This document shows, one piece after another, positions 47,401 to 57,618 of a stretch of DNA of 64,000 bases (its first letter is position 1; each line of letters opens with the position of its first letter). The DNA comes from Mactromeris polynyma (Eukaryota; Mollusca; Bivalvia; Venerida; Mactridae): the NCBI GenBank assembly GCA_032209605.1, contig JASFXZ010000040.1:372001-436000 (forward strand). Reading direction: 5' to 3'. Under the pieces are notes generated by a model. The model was given only the letters and a program-made list of their open reading frames with translations, had not been told where the DNA came from and did no database searches. The translations under genes were made by a program, and so were the position numbers.

Positions 47401-47607
47401 AATATACAGTTAACATATCTAAAAGATAGGTAATAAAATAATTCCAAATTACAAAGTCTAAATAGATCAAGAACATATTCAAAATAAATATAATAAACTT
47501 AGATATATGTGCGTTGTATTAGATATTCACTGACGTCTGGAAGACGTCTTTAAGACGTCTGTCACATCCGGGTACTTGAACTGAAATCGAGGCTGTCGCC
47601 ATATTGG

Positions 47608-48337
47608 ATGAATCCGAAAAGCACATTGCCAGGTCAACAAGCAGTTTATTCTTGGAATTGCAGGTAATATAGATAGACACGTATATCTGTGCATGCCAAT
47701 ATATCTTATGATAATTTCAGAATGTGTGTAACGATCAATGGAATATTACAATGTAAGCTTTTAATGCTTGCTTTGTGATTTGTATGCTGTCCGTCAATGA
47801 AACTTTATCTTGTTTATGAAATAAGTGTTTGTTTGTAATACATACGTATGTTAAATAGCAGGTTGGCAACACTGTCTTGAAAAGTACAAGTAGTATGTAT
47901 ATTTAAACATACTTGTCAAGCTTTGTAATAATTTTAATAAGTGACCCTCTGGCTTTGGTGTACGTCCAGCCAAGCCGCCACGATGTCTACGCAGCGTCTG
48001 GTTATGGTGTACATTTTTTAAACTCATCAAGATAAAACAGTGTAGACCCTGACCAGAAGTTGACAACACGGACGCTGCTCTTTGTATAATTTTGTCTCGA
48101 AGGATGCCAGTCATTTCTTTTTTTTCATCACAGGTGTACTGCGCAAGAAATCTCCACAAGAGACTAAGGTCAAGGGCAAGCGATGTTCTGAAGCGGTCAA
48201 GTGGGCTAAAGGGTGGTGCTGCATACAAAGCCAAAAGGATTAAACTTGCTTCAGCCTTAGCCAGTCCAAAATCCAAACCAGATGCAATACAGGAAAGTGG
48301 CTCATCTAGTGAAGATGAAACACCAGGATATGCATAA
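47608..48337 (+). CDS. Possible captured or element-encoded exons, unknown protein
   Basis: There are two exon-like pieces. Piece 47608-47663 starts MNPKSTLPGQ and ends at CAG|GTAATA. Piece 48134-48337 follows a strong polypyrimidine AG and reads VYCARNLHKRLRSRASDVLK on to SGSSSEDETPGYA and a stop: 67 residues, basic then acidic. The two do not join in phase, so at least one more exon or a different start would be needed. They could be gene fragments picked up by the element, or remains of its own protein. I do not recognise a family. Confidence 0.3.
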
Positions 48338-48689
48338 ACTGACAAAAACCCAAGCGGTTATAATTCAACCCTTTTCTCCACAGAAACGATTTCAAGTGCC
48401 TGTGTTACTGATGGTTATTGAAATCATTGTAGAAAATGGAGCACTTGCTTGTAACATTGTAACGGATTTTTTCTCTGGTATAGACTTTTCATATTTTTCT
48501 TATAAAAGGTAGTGGAGGAAAGGATACATAGTGTTAGTTACTTTCTGCTAAAAAGAATGTTGTAAGTTTGTTCATTGAAATTTCAAAGAAAATAAAAGGT
48601 TCATTACACGTCCTCGTAAGTCATTTAAACCCTTTTAAGCACTACAGCTATCCGTCTTTATGGTTCTTTTGTTTGTTTTCTTTCTGTTT

Positions 48690-49400
48690 TGCAAGCGTTT
48701 TGGTGAAGTGGAACTGAAAGGAAAACGTTTTTAGAACTTTTAGAAACGTCTACATTGCAGGTCAGGGAAAGCTATTTTCAAGGTTTTTTCCCAGTCCTCA
48801 ACACGTTTGAAAAACTAAACCGATACGTCGACGAAATGTCACACTTTGGGTGAACGTTTTCAGCACGTTTTAGTTGGAAAACGTCTTAAGATCGTCCTAG
48901 AGAGGTTTACATTGCAGGTCTTGGCTAAACATTTTTATCGTGTTTTAGGAGTCCTCAACACGTTCAGTAAACTAAACCGATACGTCGACTAAATGTAACA
49001 CTTTTGGGTGTCGACGACGTCTTCAGCACGTTTTAGCTAGGAAAACGTCTTTAAATCGTCCTAAAGACGTGTACATCGCAGGTCTTGGCAAAATATTTAT
49101 AGCGTTTTTTAGCAGTACTCAAAACGTTCAGAAAACCAAACCGATACGTCGTACAAATGTAACACTTTTGGGTGACCACAACGTCTTCAGCACGTTTTAG
49201 CCGGGAAAACGTCTTTAAATCGTCCTAAAGACGTGTACATCACAGGTCTTTGCAAAATATTTATAGCGTTTTTTAGCAGTACTCAAAACGTTCAGAAAAC
49301 CAAACCGATACGTCGAACAAATGTAACACTTTTGGGTGACGGCAACGTCTTCAGCACTTGTAAGCTGGAAACGTCGAGAAACGTCTCCGTCACGTTCAGA
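48690..49400. repeat. Right subterminal tandem repeat, ~165 bp unit
   Basis: About four units contain TCTTCAGCACGTTTTAG, GTACATC(A/G)CAGGTCTTGGC, ACTCAAAACGTTCAGAAAAC-like and CCGATACGTCGAACAAATGT-like words. The spacing is about twice the 82 bp left-end unit. ACGTCT/CGTTTT vocabulary is shared with the left side. The array runs directly into the right TIR. Confidence 0.88.
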
Positions 49401-50374
49401 TAACGTAGAATGGTTCACTGGGGTCGACATTCAGAAATAGAACTAGTGATTATAGAATTCCTACTCTGATCCCGATTCCGAAGCTATTGCTAACGACAGC
49501 ACATGGAGTTTTCAGCCTGTTTAATACATATTTGGAGCCCCGTTCAGAGAGAAATATTCTTGCATGCGAGCGGGCTATTTTATAAATTAAATCGTAGTAA
49601 CCACATTCCATCAGCGCATTAATTTTATTGTTTCGGAATGAAAATTATAAATTTATCATTAAGCTGTGAAGACTCAAACATTTCTTGAAACATTGAAAAA
49701 AAAGGCTTTTCTTATCAATAGTTCAGCTTTAAGTTTTGTATGATGCAGTTGAAGCTGTATCTTTGTATTATCAACTAATGTTGCCATTATATACATGTCT
49801 TTGTGCTGCGTGTCCATTTCACGCATATTCAGTATGTGACTGTCATTTTGTGCAGTACTAAAACACCTTGACATTCCTTATGACACCTACAACCATCAGT
49901 CTTAAAACGTCTAACTTTAATTAAATCAGAATCATTACTAGCCACCGTTGCACATTCATACTCCAGATCACATCCCGTTTTCATCACTATCGTGATCAAC
50001 ATGCTCAGTTTCTAAAACAATCAAAAATTGTTTAACTCTGGTGTCTAGAACTTGTGTTTCTGTTACAAAATCATGAGTGTTAATTTCATTGCTGTCACTT
50101 GTATGACTAAGTTGTGATGCACAGGGGGTTGCGGTTGGCGTACGACCGAAATATTCAGAAAGCAAGCTCATGAACGTACAACATGCAATCATTATTTTAT
50201 TAAATGATGCTTCAGTTAAATGTAGTAGAGCTCTTAATGCGTATTTAAGATCCAATGCACACACCTGTACTTTTTTCTTGAGAGATCAAACGTAGCACTG
50301 ATGCCGTAAATTTTTACTGGAAATTCCCGATAACGTTACGACTGTCAATAAGCCCGGTTTTCCCGGAGAACGGT

Positions 50375-50615
50375 TCATATACAAATTCAAACAAGTTGTA
50401 TATATACATTGCATAAATTATGTAAATACAAAAACAAACATGTTATACTTATAAATTCAACCATGTTACACATATACATATTAGTTCAAACAAATTACAT
50501 GTATTAATACAAACAAGTTACACATATTCATACAAATTCAAACAAGTTACACGTATGCATAAAATATGAACAAGTTACATATATACACACATATACAACA
50601 ACTTACAGAACTGAT
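50375..50615. repeat. Degenerate ~30 bp tandem repeat (CAAACAAGTTACA)
   Basis: TTCAAACAAGTTACACATAT-like units recur about eight times at 25-40 bp spacing with AT-rich linkers. No coding potential. Confidence 0.65.
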
Positions 50616-51179
50616 GATCTTAGCTTTAAACCAAAGTATATAAACTTAGCAAGACCTTTGATAATTTGTTCATTTCTGCATGACATCAATAAGTAGAATT
50701 TGTTTAGGCGTTCACAATATTTTTAAGGATATAAGTTTCTCTTAGTTGTTGGTAATGTTGACACATTATGACAAAATCCGATAGAATTATCAAGTTTCAC
50801 TGAACTAAACATTTAAGTCTAGTGGCCATGTTATTAAAGTATGTTCGCTCTTTTACCTTTTATGCAGAGGATATACTAAAACTTGGGATGTGTGTTCAAA
50901 CTAGGATGCGTGTGCCTCACACGGGAAATGAACGTTCAAAACACAATACTTGACATAATTTGTCCTACTTACAATTAATATGGAATGTTGTATGTTGTTA
51001 AACTTTGATTTCCGGAACCCATTTAGTATAGATTTCCACATGTCGTACATCTCAAGAACTTTAACGAAAAGCGGTTTTCTCGTATATATATATAAAGTTA
51101 CATAAACATGGTTTTTTAATTTTGTTTCTACAAGTTGAGATATTTAACGCATGTTGTCTTAATTATTAATATTAGCTCT

Positions 51180-51412
51180 ACATTTATGTTTTATGTTTCA
51201 TATATAATCAATTCATTATAACTTTAAGAAAACTTTGTAACTCTAACCAGTTTAACCTTTTTTATAATTGTTTATGGAAGGCAATATGGAATAATGACGT
51301 GCTTTGTCATATTTGTTATAAGTATGTTCTTATATGTATCAATGTAAAGCTTTTGTCTCTCTGTCTTTTGTGTTCAACTTCTGAAAATAAAGCTATTATT
51401 ATTATTATTATC
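51180..51412 (+). mobile_element. LINE-like 3' end with (ATT)n tail
   Basis: The sequence ends in TTCAACTTCTGAAAATAAAG and then CTATTATTATTATTATTAT. A polyadenylation-like AATAAA directly before an ATT microsatellite is a common terminus of mollusc LINEs. No coding part is retained. Confidence 0.45.
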
Positions 51413-51804
51413 TCTGAGGTGGGGTCTTTAATGGCATCCAGTTTAAATACACTCGAATTAACCCCGTGTTGACTGAAAGGGAGATAACTGTTTTTCGTAC
51501 TCTACCATTGACGATTGAATGGGTTATCTATCTCCAATGAAACACCAATTGGTCAAGTGTTAGGGTGATTGAGGTATGGGTAAAAATGAAGTAAAACAAA
51601 TCCACATAAAGAAATGTAGAAATATCCGATATTTAGTAGTAAGGCGTGCACAATTATTGTGATAGATAAATCATCATTTAGATTCATACAGTAATTGTGA
51701 AAGTTACGTATGTACGTCTTTATTTAGATTCATGCTAAGAATGCTTGGTCACAAAATACATTTTTACATTATGTAGTCTTAGTAAATCAATGTTCGTATT
51801 GTAG

Positions 51805-52584
51805 ATCGGGTGGTACTATTGTAGCCATTGGGATATTGGGATCGATCTTTATCTTGCTGAACATATGTCACTGGTGCTTTAAAGGAAGAACCCGGGTCAT
51901 CACTAGAACGATCACTGTTCAGAGAACTGTGCCGGGTAGGATTATTGGTCTGATATAGTAAAGCTCGTAAACGAATTGCAATGGACAAGTTGCTGTAATT
52001 AAAACAGCATATAGTAGTATATGAGGAGGGCTATTGTACTCGGCCCGGTGTCTAAGTCGCAGATTGCGTTTTGATTGAAATGTTTTGGAACTGATCTCAG
52101 TTTCACGCCTAAACACTTCTAAACAAAATGAACTGGATAGTCACCGACAAGCAGCAGTCATCGACATTGGTTGATATAATGTTTCACTATTGATTAAATA
52201 GATATGTTTCTACTTAAGATTTGCCGCCATATTATGATCTATTCTTATAATGTATTCTAAAACAAAAAATATCACGGAACAAACAATGTCGTTATATCGA
52301 GAGTTGACTTTACGATAATATGATACATAAAACGAACGGCAGCAAAAGTTTATAACGATATTAATTTCACGTGTTTTGTTTCATGTTAAGTGATTATTCG
52401 AGACAGCAATCCCAATCATGCTGGATACGACCAGGGAAGGATTCAACCAACATCTCCCCCGCCTTACGTGGCGGCAATGCCACAAAATGTGGTGCCTGGC
52501 CAATGTCCTGCATGCGCTAATACGGACGGGATTGGATCAAGTCCACCACCACCTTACTCTGAAGGACCTGTCGAGGCGAAATAA
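51805..52584 (+). pseudogene. 5'-truncated copy of the PPxY membrane-protein gene
   Basis: It has two exons, 51805-51935 (TM segment and basic juxtamembrane part) and 52391-52584 (PPxY tail), with the same phases as copy A and no stop inside. The TM exon is two codons shorter. The tail reads SPPPYV and PPPPYS, so the WW ligands are kept. Relative to copy A there are many amino-acid changes. Signal-peptide, micro-exon and ectodomain exons are missing because the duplicated block starts downstream of them. Without a start exon it is probably a dead fragment, unless a new upstream exon is used. Confidence 0.7.
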
Positions 52585-52611
52585 TCAAGCAAATTAATAC
52601 ATAATTATCTT

Positions 52612-53625
52612 TTAAAAACATATCTTCTACAAAAAGTCAACAATTTGTATAAACTGTTCAAAAAGCTGCAATTTGCTTTTTTCTTTGTTCTTGTAAAAAA
52701 ATGTTGTTGTATGTTTTGTTGTCGTAAAAGTTCATTGATATAATTATGATCTGCCGACGTCGGATGTCTATTATAACACACACAATCACAGTGTTTTAAA
52801 CATTGTAATAACATGTAATTCGGGACCAATATATTTTTTATAAATTCCTATAATAAAACAGATAATAAATTTATAAAATATTTTCAGACGATAAAATCAA
52901 ACGTGTATGAGTTCAACACTGATTGATGTCTACCGTAACTGTGACAATGTCTCGTTGAAATCACGTGACGTAAATTAACAAATGAAAGTTCATTTTACAA
53001 ACATAAACGAATCTTAGGCGCGGATAAAACATTCGTTCATCTTCATATTTATTTTGATATGTAAGGTGTGTATCCTAGCATTACTTATCCTGACCAGCTG
53101 CCTATCAACTAGTAATATTAGTCGAAAAACCTTAAGTAACCCTGACGCGGATTGGTTAATTTTTCGTTAAGGCCTATTTATCTGTTTACCAAAAATATGA
53201 CTATTGACATGTACTCGTACGTTGTTTAAAAAATTGTATTTTCTTTCCCAATCAAAGTGATGACCGCAATTATTACAAAGTTGTTTTTACGACAGAGTCG
53301 TTATTCTTGTTACTGTAAACATGGCAATGTTGCGTGATAACCGGATGAACATAATAGCGTACGCCTTAACAACTGAGTATGAAAGTAATTATATAGTAAA
53401 TTTCTACATTCATCTTGTGAGTAGTGTTTAAGTCAACAGCCCGCGAAATTCACCGACTTTAGAATTAAGAATACTTTCTTAAATGTATGTACCAGTCACG
53501 AACGTTTATATTGTTTAAATATACAGATACCCTCGAGTCATTTACCCAGGAACCTTCCAAGATTATGCACATAAATCTATATGTAATCAATAAATAAACA
53601 TACATTTGTGATTTCACGACTGACA
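52612..53625. other. Extra sequence in block copy B
   Basis: This 1 kb has no counterpart in block copy A, so it is an insertion here or a deletion there. No terminal repeats, coding exon or RNA gene were recognised. Confidence 0.5.
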
Positions 53626-54199
53626 CAGTATGTTCTGATGAACCATATTGAAACAGACAATGTACTCAAATTTACTCCACGCGTTCTTAAATCTACTTCA
53701 AATAAGTTAATACATGTAGATGGTTATCAGAGCGTAATTTATTTAGATCCGTGGCAGTAGGCCTACTAAGTCTTGTTCAATATGATCAGAATGTACACTT
53801 AGATTTGTATTTTTCCCGCCAAATATTGACTTAGCAGTTATTATCGAGTAAATCATTTTTCATTCAACATCTATTGCTTTCATTACCTCTCCGGTATATG
53901 ACTATCATTAAAATAGATTTACTTCATAGCTGAAACAGCTAATTTAGAATACATTTCTACACATTTGCTTTAAATAACAAATAATGCATCAAATTACTGA
54001 ACACTTTTGGCATGTATTTGCTTCATATAATACGAATAAACGAAACTTGAATTTTGTGATTTTGTGTTGTCTTGGTTTGTTTTGTCTTCATTGGCTTAAG
54101 TTTCTTTGTGAACACGGGGCCTGCAGATTGCAACATATCTGTTTGTTTCAGATTGCACCGACCATCTTTTTCGGCGTAGCTGTATCACATTGATTTTGA

Positions 54200-55033
54200 C
54201 CTACGGGGGCGCGTCGGGTAAATACATAAATCGATAATTTTTTAACAAAAGATTGGTTCGTGGACGAGATTAGTTCAATACATTTAGGAATGTTCGGTCT
54301 TTTCCAAAAATAGAATTTAATGAGATCTTTTCTTAAATCGTAGAATAAAGGACATTCTAGCATGAAATGAAATTCATCCTCTAATGTGTTGCATAGTTGA
54401 CATTTGCGTTCGGGCCTTGGAATTTTATGAGGTTTATATGCCATCTACCTGTCTCAATTTCTAATCCGCGTAATCTAGATAGAGCAATTCTGAACTTGCG
54501 AATGTTGTACAAAATCTAAATATTGTTTAAAACCAAATTCTGCAAATAATACGTATGAACTAGCTCTTGTCGAAATTGTTGAGTTGTCGTCTCCAGTCTT
54601 GAATAAATACATCATTAACGCTTTGTTTGAATTTTTTTAAGAAATATTCTACATTATTCACTCCTTGGTATAGCCAAACTTCATAAAAACCCAAGTTTTC
54701 GAACAGTTGTTTTAATTGACACGCCCAATTGCTTTTATGTGGTAACAACACATTATCATTTAACATCATTTTATAGATAAGTTTTATATATTTTCTTTCA
54801 TCATTACAAACACTTTTCAGCCAAAAGCGTATTATATTTACCATTCTCATTATTTTTAAAGTTTTACGGCCCAATTCCCCATATATAAAACTGCTTTGTG
54901 TAGATAGCTTAACCCCTAGTAGGTTCTTTAAGAAATGCAAGTGAGTACGATCTAATAAATCGGCACTGGCGAATCCCCATATTTCAGAACAATAATTCAA
55001 TATGGGGAGTATCAATTTATCAAACAGTGACAA
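54200..55033 (-). mobile_element. LINE ORF2 C-terminal fragment
   Basis: The minus-strand frame from 55033 reads FDKLILPILNYCSEIWGFAS, then RTHLHFLKNLLGVK and YGELGRKTL. This is the conserved region just after the RT thumb in CR1/L2-like elements. After a frameshift near 54560-54450, the frame ending at 54148 has the zinc-binding tail CQLCNTLEDEFHFMLECPLF. Both reading pieces are in the right order but not continuous, so the copy is dead. It is 5'-truncated. Confidence 0.8.
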
Positions 55034-55377
55034 AATATGACTAACAGATAAAGTGATATATAGACTTTAACAACAGATTGCCATTTATAAAGTATGTATA
55101 ACATAATTAATTTTAGCAGCATACCAAACTGTTGTCAAGCTATATTCAGCATCTTGTACTTTGTAAAGCAATCGGTAATCAGCAGTCTACTCGATAGAAG
55201 TGAGACAGAGACAGAGAAGAATTGGGTAGGCAATATAATGAACAGGACATCTCGATACAGATGCCTAGCTAGGTCAAAAAGTAAATACAAAATTAGGTGG
55301 CACACAAAACCAATGCGTATGTGGACACGTAATATACCCGGAACTCACTCAGAAAAGGTGAACTCTACATTAAAACA

Positions 55378-55552
55378 AAATACCCCTCACTTAAAGACCA
55401 TCTCAATAATATGACCACCTCGATATTAAAAAAAAAATTCAAGTCCATTTTTATTGTTTTGCTCTTTATTCAACCTCAATTTGAAGACCACCTCAATATT
55501 AAGATCTGTTTTCCAGGGTCACAAGAGTGGTCTCGTATTCGAGGTTTTACTG
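55378..55552. mobile_element. Pogo/Tigger-type MITE, block copy B
   Basis: Same element as at 20859-21034. The right end GAGGTTTTACTG with TA is intact; the left end is eroded (CCCCTCACTTAAAGACC). Its position relative to neighbouring sequence is the same as in copy A. Confidence 0.55.
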
Positions 55553-55871
55553 TATTGTAAAATGCATATCGATTCGTGAAGATACAAACATATATGTAAA
55601 GTTAAGAAGAGCCCACACATGAACATGAATGAATTGCTGTCAGTAAACTCAATTATTAATTTGTAGCAATAGCTATTTAATATTTAGTACCCGACCGTCT
55701 GTTTAGCAACTGGCGTGTTCGCAGTGCACCATACTCTCACTTCAACATTCGTTCAGTGAACCTTTCATGATCATATCATAATTTCGCAACGGATAAATTA
55801 CCCTTACTTTGAAATTCTCTGTAACCTAATCTTAAACTGAGTAAAAGTATTCACATATTGTCCATATCAGA

Positions 55872-56215
55872 TCAACCCATCAACTGAATATCACCCTCAT
55901 AACACAGTGCACATACACCGTTCAATATTTTTCTACATTCTTCACAGTATACTGCAGTGCAGACAGCTCCATCGATCACAATGTTGCAATTAGATAATAG
56001 TTGTTGGACTGTTTCCTCGCAACAGCTACAATTAAGCTTGGTGTTCTGTGATATGCATGGTCTGCAGCATGGAAAGCTCGTCTTCAGCCACGTGGAAAGT
56101 CGCAATTTTTCTTTCATCTTGCTCTCCTTGTGTGCGGATTTAACTTCTTGTCGAATAAAACGTTGATATGCCTGTCGGTCGTGCTTAATTATCTTGTAAA
56201 GGTACTCTTGCCTAT
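55872..56215 (-). pseudogene. Truncated DC-STAMP gene copy, C-terminal RING-like part only
   Basis: The frame matches the last ~115 residues of the intact gene: RQEYLYKIIKHDRQAYQRFI, the PCCRPC and CSCCEET cysteines, then YCEECRKILNGVCALC and the stop. Upstream of 56215 the sequence is unrelated and the frame continues only 21 codons to a Met. The join (TTATTCTGTCATAG before GCAAGAG) happens to look like a splice acceptor, so use as a 3' exon of a chimeric transcript is conceivable. Loss of all TM segments makes function in its original role unlikely. Confidence 0.8.
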
Positions 56216-57215
56216 GACAGAATAAGTTGCTACACGGAACGCCACATACATAAGACAGTGCCTTAGTCAAGAGAATCACTAATTAGATTTCCATATTATA
56301 TACAAGAAATGCATTGATGCAAAGCATCCAAGGGCGAGGCAAAACTGGTGCACAATGTTTTGGAATAGCGTAATGGCGGAAAAATGTTTTGGAATAGTCC
56401 ATTTTCATACTATCATTGACGTTTTCCTTTTAAACACCGTAACTTGCATAAATATCCACGTTACAAGTACCACTGTGTTTATATTGATTTAAGTATAGTG
56501 AAAATGAAGATTTTTATAATTAATTAAACATGTTGTTTATGTAGAATCGTCCTTTTTTTCGGGGATCAGCAAGTATTTATCATAAACATATCGTTTTAAC
56601 TTTGTAAAAGACATTTTTTCGACAATACAAATGCATTTAAAATATTTTATTTCTAAATCATAAAAATACAAAAAGTAACGTGTAATATTTACTGCAGTTT
56701 AACCCTTAATAAAAAAATTGATTCAGTTATAAATAGATGCTCCTACCATTGTCTCAAAAATTTGATTCGGATTACACATTTGTATTGTATTGGTATTGTG
56801 AGCGATCAATAAATTTTAACAACAGTTTGCCATCTATAAATAATGTCTAACATGATTAATTTTAGCAGTATATCAAACTGTTATCAAACTATATTCAGCA
56901 TCTTGTTTTTTGTAAAGCAATCAGTATGCAGCCATCTACTCAATAGAATTGAGACATAGAAGAGTTGGGAAGGCAACATAATGAACAGGACATCTCGACA
57001 CTGATTCCTAGGTCAAAAAGGAAATACAAAATAATGAGGCACATAACACCGATGCGTATGTGGACACGTAATATATCCGGAACTCATTCAGAAAAGGCGT
57101 AAATCCCGGTAGCGCCATTGACCGATTGTTCGTGTTCCTCAAAACATGACTTTATATAAAATATATTAATTGCAGGATTTCTTAGACCTGAACTATACAT
57201 TAAAACCAAAAAAAA
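56216..57215. other. Intergenic DNA between DC-STAMP copies B and C
   Basis: About 56216-56810 is unrelated to the other copies and holds nothing recognisable. From about 56815 the sequence is a third copy of the flank also seen at 20560 and 55080. It shares the words TTTAGCAG, ATATTCAGCATCTTGT and TAATGAACAGGACATCTCGA. Confidence 0.6.
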
Positions 57216-57301
57216 CAGTAATACCTCACTTAAAGGCCACCTCGATATTAAGATCTGTTTTCAAGGGCCACAAGAGTAGTCTCATATTCAAGGTTTTACT
57301 G
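57216..57301. mobile_element. Pogo/Tigger-type MITE, block copy C (internally deleted)
   Basis: It starts CAGTAATACCTCACTTAAAG and ends AAGGTTTTACTG before TA, about half the length of copy A. The middle half is deleted. It occupies the same place relative to the DC-STAMP gene as in the other two copies. Confidence 0.6.
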
Positions 57302-57618
57302 TATTGTAAAAATTCATTTTGAGTCGTGAAGATACAAACATACAACCACGCAAAGTTAAAAAGATTCCGCAGACTAACATGAATAGATTTATCACAGTAA
57401 ACTCAATAGTAATTTAGTTTATAGCTATTTAATATTTAGTATCCGAGCCGTGTGTGAGTACCCTGTTTAGCAACTGGAGTGTTCGCAGTGCACCATACTC
57501 TCACTTCAACATTTGTTCTGCGAACCTTTTATGATAATATCATAATTTTGTAACGGATAAATTACCCTTACTTTGAAACCTAATCTTAAACTCAGTAAAA
57601 GTAATTGTCCACATCAGA

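Larger units (their letters stand above)
46235..49423. mobile_element. 3.2 kb DNA element with 15 bp TIRs and subterminal tandem repeats
   Basis: It starts CCCAGTGAACCATTC and ends GAATGGTTCACTGGG, an exact inverted pair. Inside the left end are about 13 copies of an ~82 bp unit (46300-47400). Inside the right end are about four copies of a ~165 bp unit (48690-49400). Both are rich in ACGTCT/AGACGT and ACGTTTT words. The 1.2 kb centre carries two exon-like pieces but no transposase frame, so it is probably non-autonomous. I could not identify a target duplication. The superfamily is unknown. Confidence 0.75.
49424..51609. other. Intergenic DNA with a tandem repeat and a LINE tail
   Basis: No recognisable gene. 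A minus-strand open frame of 98 codons at 49968-50264 has no known motif and no convincing splice context. A degenerate ~30 bp repeat (50375-50615) and a LINE-like 3' end (51180-51412) are listed separately. Confidence 0.4.
51610..56215 (+). repeat. Segmental duplication, block copy B of 17755-22100
   Basis: Homology starts at AAATATCCGATATTTAGTAG (51612; 17754 in copy A). It runs through the last two exons of the PPxY gene, its 3' flank, the MITE and the end of the DC-STAMP gene. Copy B has about 1 kb of extra sequence at 52612-53625. A LINE fragment stands where copy A has 19560-20560. The DC-STAMP part breaks off at 56215. Confidence 0.85.

Noticed and set aside
47851..48345. 164-codon minus-strand frame inside the 46-49 kb element
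   Set aside because: No family motif, and it overlaps a plus-strand exon with a much stronger acceptor and a plausible acidic tail. Likely antisense shadow.
49968..50264. 98-codon minus-strand open frame
   Set aside because: No recognisable domain, no clear acceptor or donor and no duplicate for comparison. Not enough to call.
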